This document shows, in pieces, positions 30,653 to 37,673 of a stretch of DNA of 37,673 nucleotides (its first letter is position 1; the number at the start of each line of letters is the position of its first letter). The position numbers and the translations under genes are program-made. Under the pieces are notes generated by a model. That model did not search any database. It saw only the letters and a list, made by a program, of their open reading frames with translations, and was not told the DNA's origin. Source of the stretch: Pseudoflavonifractor capillosus (GTDB taxonomy: Bacteria; Bacillota; Clostridia; Oscillospirales; Oscillospiraceae); the NCBI RefSeq assembly GCF_016899775.1, contig NZ_JACJJE010000030.1:1-37673 (forward strand). The letters run 5' to 3'.

Positions 30653-30878
30653 CATTGTAACAAGCCCGAGCCGAAAGGTTCGGGCTTGTTCGTTTTCTGC
30701 TCGGTTCGGCGGTACACCGCCTCCAACGGGTCAGGCCGCAGGTTCAAGTTCTGTTGTCTCCGCCACATTGTAACAAGCCCGAACCGAAAGGTTCGGGCTT
30801 GTTCGTTTTCTGCCCGGTTCAGCGGTACACCGCCTCCAACGGGTCAGGCCGCAGATTCGAGTTCTGTTGTATCCACCA
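30653..30878 (+). repeat. Two tandem 113-bp copies, each ending in a tRNA-Val-like 3' end
   Basis: Copies 30653-30765 and 30766-30878 match over their length except for about ten substitutions. Each begins CATTGTAACAAGCCCGA and contains an intrinsic terminator (AAGCCCGA..TCGGGCTT, then TCGTTTT). It then has GGTACACCGCCTCCAACGG, and ends in a T arm (TTCAAGT or TTCGAGT) and an acceptor-like TGTCTCCGCCA or TGTATCCACCA. The 5' part of the tRNA is absent, so these are partial tRNA copies, not genes. Confidence 0.85.
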
Positions 30879-30983
30879 CTTTCTCCTATAGTAGCCGCCG
30901 CTATTCCGTATAGAATTACTTCCTTTTCAAGAACGATGGTGATTTTATAAAAATTTGAAAATTTCTTTTAATTCAATGAAAAT

Positions 30984-31037
30984 TTAAATAAACATAGAAG
31001 CTCCATCTGAAATGATGGAGCTTCTATGTTTATTTAA
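30984..31037. terminator. 24-bp perfect hairpin, terminator of the lipoprotein gene
   Basis: A perfect stem AAATAAACATAGAAGCTCCATC / GATGGAGC and onward, extended by two T-A pairs, with loop TGAAAT. It overlaps the stop codon of the minus-strand lipoprotein gene (stop at 31030-31032) and could end transcription from both sides. It marks the start of AT-rich sequence. Confidence 0.8.
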
Positions 31038-31869
31038 CTATATTAAAGTCAAAAATGTAGTCTTGAAGGGGCTGGTTCCAGTCATATGTACTTGCCTCCA
31101 TAATTATCTGGAATGGTTCTTGTTGGATGGCAGGAAATACTACGACACCTTCTGTTGTTATTCCTGTTCGTATGCTTGATTGTAATTCTGGATAGTCGGC
31201 CATATAATTAGGCGTATACTCATGCTGTGTACCATTCTGTATCAAAACCATATTAAAGCCGTATAAACTAAATTCGCTGCTTCCGTTGTTTGTTACAGAT
31301 ATATAAGCCCGTGTTTCTTTTTCGGCAAGTTCTACGCTCTGAACAGTTACTGAATACCCATACTGCTCAACAGTATTGTTAATTGCTGTAGCGGTAGCAA
31401 TCGTTGGCCTCACAGCATCTTTGTATGATATTACTTCGAGTGTATCCGCTTGTATGGCAGGTGCAACAATTTGCCCGCCCATCATATTTTTGCCTTCAAA
31501 CACATCAATGACAGTTCCAGAGATACGAACATATTGTCCATCTTCAAGTGTTAATTCAGGGTCAAAATAAGCTATAACGGTGTTATAATCTATATTTTCT
31601 GGGTCTGCCCACATTTGGAAGTATATACCGTCGCCATCATAATCAACGCCACCAAAAATGATGCCCACAAGTTCAACGGTTGATCCAATATAATCTGATG
31701 GATTCGAGTACATCCGCTTGACTTCACTATCACTTAAGGGTTCGGCTGGAGTTTCAGAAGATTCTGTATCATTATTACCAGACCCAGGAGTTGTGGAAGG
31801 TGTAGTACACCCAACTAATATGGAAAGTAGAACGATTAAAAGTGCTCCCACACAAAATCTATTTTTCAC
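31030..31869 (-). CDS. AT-rich lipoprotein with OB-like and DUF4352-like domains
   Basis: A 279-residue protein. The lipobox ILVGC ends the signal peptide (C21); a Ser/Thr/Pro linker follows. Residues ~48-140 resemble an OB-fold of the tRNA_anti-like kind (VELVGIIFGGVDYDGDGIYFQMW... VRISGTVIDVFEG). Residues ~160-270 resemble an immunoglobulin-like DUF4352 domain (YGYSVTVQSVELAEKETRAYISVTNNGSSEF). Both are inferred by pattern only. The start is GTG 31869 behind GGGAGG. Base and codon use are far more AT-rich than all neighbours, so the gene is probably recently acquired. No partner gene is nearby. Confidence 0.75.
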   Translation of the reverse strand: MKNRFCVGALLIVLLSILVGCTTPSTTPGSGNNDTESSETPAEPLSDSEVKRMYSNPSDYIGSTVELVGIIFGGVDYDGDGIYFQMWADPENIDYNTVIAYFDPELTLEDGQYVRISGTVIDVFEGKNMMGGQIVAPAIQADTLEVISYKDAVRPTIATATAINNTVEQYGYSVTVQSVELAEKETRAYISVTNNGSSEFSLYGFNMVLIQNGTQHEYTPNYMADYPELQSSIRTGITTEGVVVFPAIQQEPFQIIMEASTYDWNQPLQDYIFDFNIVK

Positions 31870-32026
31870 GTTATTTTCCTCCCTTTAGTATGGCTTTTTC
31901 AATACTCGATAATCTGCCCTATGCTACATTCAACATTTCCTATGATAGGTATTTTACCATTTTTTATTTGTGCATACAATGACACCCCCCAATTTTTAAT
32001 TCCAGGCTTTATTTATCCACTTGTAC

Positions 32027-32251
32027 CTAATTGTACTGTATTGTGCTGTCAGTTTGACATTTATTCTCGAATACAAATTGAAGGCTGATAAAAGAGTTCT
32101 CCCCGACGATGATTTTTGTATAACACGATCCAGTGTTCAAAAATAAGATAACAAGTAAAAGCATACGACTGGTTGCTAAGTAGCGAAGCCAGCGGGCGGC
32201 AGGATGAACGGCGCACCGCATTGCCGCCCGGCTGAATGCTTCGTCCGTCAT
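32027..32251 (-). pseudogene. Doubtful small frame across the insert junction, possible truncated gene
   Basis: 74 codons, starting MTDEAFSRAAMRCAVHPAARW, with AGGAGG nine bases before ATG 32251. The first ~30 codons lie in GC-rich host sequence, the rest in AT-rich sequence that changes abruptly in style (LLLVILFLNTGSCYTK...). This looks like a native gene start cut by the insertion and now read into foreign DNA. It may also be chance: the product matches nothing I recognise. Confidence 0.3.
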
Positions 32252-32423
32252 GGAAGTACACCTCCTGAAATGGGTTAGTCATCTGGGAGCCCCGGAGAGG
32301 CCCCCTTGAAACGCGTTTCATAAGGAATATCCGCCGGGGGAGCAGAATATCCCAGCGCGAAAAAAGAAATTTGAGATCCCTCAAAATTTGCAGAATCTGT
32401 ATGCCCGGATTGCAGGTCTGCCC

Positions 32424-32452
32424 TGGACTTTTTGCGGATTTTCAGCTAAACT
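32424..32452 (+). promoter_or_regulatory. Likely tex promoter
   Basis: TGGACT (32424-32429), 17 bases, TAAACT (32447-32452). Both boxes are imperfect; position 33 bases before the ATG fits. Confidence 0.5.
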
Positions 32453-32484
32453 AAAAGATACGACTAACAAAGGAGCGTGTCCAG

Positions 32485-34650
<2,166 letters not shown>

Positions 34651-34653
34651 ACA

Positions 34654-34687
34654 AACTGTCCCCGCCGCAGCTGCGGCGGGGACAGTT
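34654..34687. terminator. Perfect 34-bp palindrome after tex
   Basis: AACTGTCCCCGCCGCAG and its exact reverse complement meet without a spacer. It lies four bases after the tex stop and has no T tract beyond GTT. As RNA it would be a near-loopless 15-bp hairpin acting as terminator in either direction. Confidence 0.7.
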
Positions 34688-34703
34688 GTCTGTCTGGAAT
34701 TTT

Positions 34704-34805
34704 GGAGCGCGGGCTCCTGGGCAAGCCCGGCAGATCAGAAAGCAGGGAAATTTCTTTACAGACGCTTCTCCAGCTCCGCCTTCTGGGCCTCGTACCCGGG
34801 CTTGC
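34704..34805 (-). repeat. Duplicated copy of the pgi 3' end
   Basis: This 102-bp stretch repeats 34935-35036 at an exact offset of 231 bases with about six substitutions. It contains the last ~17 codons of pgi with the stop codon (34758-34756) and 3' flank. It is a non-functional duplicate, since no upstream reading frame continues into it. Confidence 0.85.
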
Positions 34806-34934
34806 GCCCGCCGGGGCAGGCCCCGGCGGGGACCCTTCGGGATTGAAACGCCTTCGGGCGAAGTGAATTCGCCCTTCGGCAAATTCCTCCGCCTTCGGCG
34901 GTGGAATTTACGGCGCAAGCGCCGCTGCCCGCGC
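34806..34934. repeat. Cluster of short stable hairpins between the two pgi ends
   Basis: In 129 bases at least five hairpins occur: GCCGGGGC/GCCCCGGC, CCCTTCGGG, CGCCTTCGGGCG, CCGCCTTCGGCGG (nested in AATTCC/GGAATT) and GGCGCAAGCGCC. Four have UUCG-type loops, the most stable RNA tetraloop. No coding potential. Confidence 0.7.
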
Positions 34935-34986
34935 GGAGCGCGGGCTCCTGGGCAAGCCCGGCAGATCAGAAAACGGGGAAATTTCT

Positions 34987-36312
34987 TTACAGACGCTTCT
35001 CCAGCTCCGCCTTCTGGGCCTCATAGCCGGGCTTGCCCAGGAGGGCGTACATGTTGTTCTTATAGGCCTCCACGCCGGGCTGGTTGAAGGGATTGACCTT
35101 CAGCAGGTAGCCGGACAGGCCGCACACATACTCGAAGAAGTAAATGAGGTAGCCGGTGACCGTCTCGGACAGGGCGGGCATCTGGATGCGCACATTGGGC
35201 ACGCCGCCGTCCACGTGGGCCAGGATTACCGCCCGCATGGCCTGCTCCGCCACGAAGGACAGGGGTTTGCCGGACAGGAAGTTCAGCCCGTCCACATTCT
35301 CCGGGTCGTTGGGGATGAGGAACTCCCCCTTGGGAGCGAACTGGACCACCGTCTCCAGCATGAGTCGCTCGCCCTCCTGGATATACTGGCCCATGGAGTG
35401 CAGGTCTGCGGTGTACTCCACACTGGCGGGGAACAGACCCTTGCCCTCCTTGCCCTCGCTCTCGCCGTAGAGCTGTTTCCACCACTCGGCAAAGAACCGG
35501 AAGCAGGGCTCGTAACAGGCCAGCAGCTCCACCTTCTTGCCGCTCTCATACAGGGCGTGGCGGGCGGCGGCATACTGCCAGGCGGGGTTGTCCGCGCCGG
35601 GGGCGGACAGGGCCTCCATGGCCTGAGCCGCGCCGTCCATCAGGGCCTCAATGTCGATGCCGGCCACGGCGATGGGCAGCAGGCCCACGGCGGTGAGGAC
35701 GGAGTAGCGGCCGCCCACGTCGTCGGGCACCACGAACTCCTCATAGCCCTCCTGGTCGGCCAGCCCCTTCAGGGCCCCGCGGGCCTTGTCGGTGGTGGCG
35801 TAGATGCGCTCCCGGGCCCCTTCCTTGCCGTACTTCTCCTCCAGCATCTGCTTAAAAATGCGGAAGGCCACGGCGGGCTCGGTGGTGGTGCCCGACTTGG
35901 AGATCACATTGACGGAAAAGTCCCGGTCGCCGATGAGGGAGATGGTCTCCAGCAGGGCGTCGGTGGACAATCCGTTGCCGGCGAAGAGGATGTCGGGGGT
36001 ATTTTTCTGCTTCAGGTTATAGTTGGGGGAGCCCAGCAGCTCGATCACCGCCCGGGCCCCCAGATAGGAGCCGCCGATGCCGATGACCACCAGTACCTGG
36101 GACTGCTGCTGGATGCGCTTGGCCGCCGCCTGGATGCGGGCGAACTCCTCCTTGTCATAGTCCCGGGGCAGGGTCACCCAGCCGGTGAAGTCGCCGCCGG
36201 GGCCGTTGTGCTCGGCGAGCATCCGGGCCGCCTCCCGCAGGGCATCTTCCCGGCTGGACAGATAGTCCTGGGGCAGGAATCCATTCAATTTTGACAGATC
36301 AAGGGTCAGCAT
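34987..36312 (-). CDS. pgi: Glucose-6-phosphate isomerase
   Basis: A 441-residue enzyme interconverting glucose-6-phosphate and fructose-6-phosphate, of the shorter Gram-positive length. Signatures are [34 protein letters not shown], the [14 protein letters not shown] sugar-phosphate block, and a C-terminal lysine region [23 protein letters not shown] eight bases before ATG 36312 fixes the start; an ATG six codons upstream overlaps that site. A TATACT at 36352-36357 is a likely -10. Its 3' end was duplicated downstream (34704-34805). Confidence 0.97.
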   Translation of the reverse strand: MLTLDLSKLNGFLPQDYLSSREDALREAARMLAEHNGPGGDFTGWVTLPRDYDKEEFARIQAAAKRIQQQSQVLVVIGIGGSYLGARAVIELLGSPNYNLKQKNTPDILFAGNGLSTDALLETISLIGDRDFSVNVISKSGTTTEPAVAFRIFKQMLEEKYGKEGARERIYATTDKARGALKGLADQEGYEEFVVPDDVGGRYSVLTAVGLLPIAVAGIDIEALMDGAAQAMEALSAPGADNPAWQYAAARHALYESGKKVELLACYEPCFRFFAEWWKQLYGESEGKEGKGLFPASVEYTADLHSMGQYIQEGERLMLETVVQFAPKGEFLIPNDPENVDGLNFLSGKPLSFVAEQAMRAVILAHVDGGVPNVRIQMPALSETVTGYLIYFFEYVCGLSGYLLKVNPFNQPGVEAYKNNMYALLGKPGYEAQKAELEKRL

Positions 36313-36452
36313 GATGAAGTCCTCCTTCAAGCATCAAAAATATACGCCATTAGTATAACATAAAGCCGGGAGTTTGCCACAGAAAAAGGAAAAATTCTCT
36401 GGGATTTTTTACCCCCTCCAGGCGGAGAAATCAGAAAAATCAAAAAAAGGGA

Positions 36453-36481
36453 TTGACAAAACCTGTGCGGCCAAGTATAAT
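36453..36481 (+). promoter_or_regulatory. Promoter of tRNA-Val(GAC)
   Basis: Perfect TTGACA (36453-36458), 17 bases, perfect TATAAT (36476-36481), 14 bases before the tRNA. Confidence 0.92.
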
Positions 36482-36495
36482 AATCCATGCTGTTC

Positions 36496-36571
36496 GGACG
36501 ATTAGCTCAGCTGGTAGAGCATCCGCTTGACGTGCGGGAGGTCACAGGTTCAAGTCCTGTATCGTCCACCA
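36496..36571 (+). tRNA. tRNA-Val (GAC)
   Basis: A 76-base cloverleaf, CCA encoded. Acceptor GGACGAT/ATCGTCC, anticodon stem TCCGC/GCGGG with loop TTGACGT, T arm ACAGG TTCAAGT CCTGT. An integrase gene ends ~180 bases downstream and faces it, so this tRNA's 3' end is a candidate attachment site. Confidence 0.95.
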
Positions 36572-36572
36572 T

Positions 36573-36609
36573 AAAAACCGCTGTTTTCCAGAGAAAACAG
36601 CGGTTTTTT
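36573..36609 (+). terminator. Terminator of tRNA-Val(GAC)
   Basis: AAAAACCGCTGTTTTC (36573-36588) pairs with GAAAACAGCGGTTTTT (36593-36608) over a 4-base loop, ending in six T. Confidence 0.92.
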
Positions 36610-36684
36610 GCAACTTTTTGCTTGCTGTTTCAAATCAAGAGGCCATGCGTTTTCCGCATGACCACAGTTTCAGCCACAGACAGA

Positions 36685-36729
36685 GAAAAAATGGGCCTCC
36701 GGAGGTGTTCTGCCTCCGGAGGCCCATTT
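36685..36729 (-). terminator. Terminator of the integrase gene
   Basis: A perfect 17-bp stem (AAATGGGCCTCCGGAGG, 36689-36705, with its complement 36713-36729); on the minus strand it is followed by a T run (36691-36685). It lies just after the integrase stop. Confidence 0.85.
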
Positions 36730-36753
36730 GTGTATTACGCCGGATCGCCTTGG

Positions 36754-37673
36754 TCAACTTGTCAGGCCGCCCTGCTTCTGCCTCTCCTTCCCAGCGGCAA
36801 TTTCCGCCTTCATCTCCCGAATCAGTTCGGCCAGCTTTTCCTCACACTCCGCCTCGGTTTTCGCATACACATTCCGGGCCATGCGCCTCCCGTTGATCTT
36901 TTGGGAGTAGCGCCCCCCCCACAGGTGATCGTTGATCTGAGAGATACACCCGGTGCCCGGTTTACGGTACTTGCCCTTGACCGGCTGAAAGGCAGTCCTG
37001 CCGGGCGGTTTCAGTTCCTTTTCTTGCGGCGGCTCTGTCCCGGTGATGGCCCGGTCGATTTTGTCCGCCGCCTTCTGCCTCATTTCGTCGGTGACATGGG
37101 CGTACACGTTCAATGTTGTGGCACTGGACACGTGGCCGATGACTGTGGACAAGGTCTTCACGTCCATCCCGTGCTCCAGGGCGCTGGTGGCAAAGGTGTG
37201 GCGTAAATCGTGGAAGCGGATGGCGGGGCAGCCCGCCCGCTTCAGTACGGCGGACAGCTTCTTCCGCACCGCGGCGGGGTCCAGAGGGGAGTCCTCTTTC
37301 TTCGGGGATGGGAACATCCAGTGGGAACTGACGCTCTGCCGGTACTGTGCCAGGATCTCCAAGACGGGGGCGGGCAGGAGAATGCTCCGACAGGAGGCAC
37401 GGGTCTTGGGCTGGGAGACCGCCAGCTTCCCCTGGATGCGCTGAACCTGCCGCTCTACTCGCAGGGTGCCAGTCCGGAAATCCAGATCATCCCACTGGAG
37501 GGCCAGGATCTCGCCCCGGCGCAGGCCGGTAGTCAACTCCAGCAGGAGCAGTTCGAAGCAGCCGTCCTCCTTTGCCTGGATCAGCAGACGCTGGACCTCC
37601 TCTCCCGTCAGCACCTGCATCTCTTTGGGGCGTGTGACCGGCGCTTTGCAGGAGAGGGCGGGATTTTTCAAAA
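36754..37673 (-). CDS. Tyrosine recombinase/integrase, C-terminal part (runs off right edge)
   Basis: 305 codons are visible; the N-terminal region lies beyond the window. Catalytic residues are Arg51 in TTGLRRGE, His154 and Arg157 in HDLRHTFATSALEHG, His180 in IGHVS and nucleophile Tyr190 in LNVYAHV. After the catalytic core come ~100 more residues, ending with LWGGRYSQKINGRRMARNVYAKT and ECEEKLAELIREMKAE. This resembles an arm-type DNA-binding segment that in many integrases sits at the N-terminus. The gene faces tRNA-Val(GAC), suggesting a genomic island or integrative element extending to the right. The visible frame opens with TTG only because the window ends there. Confidence 0.93.
   Translation of the reverse strand, partial: LKNPALSCKAPVTRPKEMQVLTGEEVQRLLIQAKEDGCFELLLLELTTGLRRGEILALQWDDLDFRTGTLRVERQVQRIQGKLAVSQPKTRASCRSILLPAPVLEILAQYRQSVSSHWMFPSPKKEDSPLDPAAVRKKLSAVLKRAGCPAIRFHDLRHTFATSALEHGMDVKTLSTVIGHVSSATTLNVYAHVTDEMRQKAADKIDRAITGTEPPQEKELKPPGRTAFQPVKGKYRKPGTGCISQINDHLWGGRYSQKINGRRMARNVYAKTEAECEEKLAELIREMKAEIAAGKERQKQGGLTS

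Larger units (their letters stand above)
31870..32484. other. Intergenic junction: AT-rich insert meeting GC-rich host sequence
   Basis: 615 bases. 31870 to about 32150 is AT-rich, like the lipoprotein gene, and holds its upstream region. About 32150-32340 is GC-rich again. Apart from the doubtful minus-strand frame at 32027-32251 it contains TGAAACGCGTTTCA (32307-32320), a 14-bp perfect palindrome, and the tex promoter. No RNA gene is recognised. Confidence 0.55.

Noticed and set aside
30653-30878. Tandem repeats considered as a CRISPR array
   Set aside because: Only two units of 113 bp, no short repeat/spacer alternation, no cas genes; the units are tRNA 3' end plus terminator duplications.
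32307-32320. TGAAACGCGTTTCA considered as a catabolite (cre) operator
   Set aside because: It is a perfect palindrome, but the central CG step expected for cre is shifted and no promoter or regulated gene lines up with it.

Overview
The window is a GC-rich, gene-dense chromosomal segment of a clostridial Firmicute. The best guess is the Oscillospiraceae (Flavonifractor / Lawsonibacter / Intestinimonas-like). This is inferred from strong GGAGG ribosome sites, near-consensus sigma-A promoters, a Bacillus-type SOS box, a single-chain PurL, a yybP-ykoY riboswitch and families of intergenic palindromic repeats. No species can be named from sequence alone.

Layout. 1-361: start of a ClC chloride channel (minus strand, runs off the left edge). 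362-1015: repeat-rich spacer. 1016-4445: HAD phosphatase, beta-CASP metallo-hydrolase, DUF975-type membrane protein. 4637-7278: MoxR ATPase and VWA protein separated by about 630 bp of palindromic repeats. 7334-10311: rpsO and pnp with promoter, leader, inverted repeats and terminator. 10329-12156 (minus): mntP under a manganese-type yybP-ykoY riboswitch, and a D-2-hydroxyacid dehydrogenase. 12427-12722: a compact locus with all the parts of a type I toxin-antitoxin system: sense promoter, 27-codon hydrophobic peptide, 5'/3' pairing arms, a hairpin over the Shine-Dalgarno, and a consensus antisense promoter. 12777-14913: a stand-alone phage-type lysis/tail-fibre cassette. 15062-19692 (minus): heterodimeric ABC exporter with a MarR regulator. 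19761-30204: lexA, cytidylate-kinase-like protein, C26 amidotransferase, VanY-type carboxypeptidase, PgeF/YfiH, an oligopeptide-type lipoprotein, purL and a TIM-barrel protein. 30290-30878: tRNA-Met/Glu/Val followed by two 113-bp tandem copies that each end in a tRNA-Val-like 3' end. About 30890-32150: an AT-rich insert with one lipoprotein gene. 32485-36312: tex and pgi (convergent), with a duplicated pgi 3' end and a cluster of UUCG-type hairpins between them. 36453-37673: tRNA-Val(GAC) and the C-terminal part of a tyrosine integrase, probably the edge of a mobile element.

How the parts work together. Most of the window is housekeeping: RNA turnover and translation (rpsO, pnp, tex, tRNAs), SOS control (lexA), purine synthesis and salvage (purL, pgeF), central carbon (pgi), manganese export and envelope functions. 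The accessory material sits in three places: the toxin-antitoxin plus lysis cassette (12.4-14.9 kb), the AT-rich insert beside the tRNA cluster (30.7-32.2 kb) and the integrase end (36.5 kb onward). The toxin-antitoxin locus is the most interesting system here, because every RNA element expected of a type I module can be read directly from the sequence.
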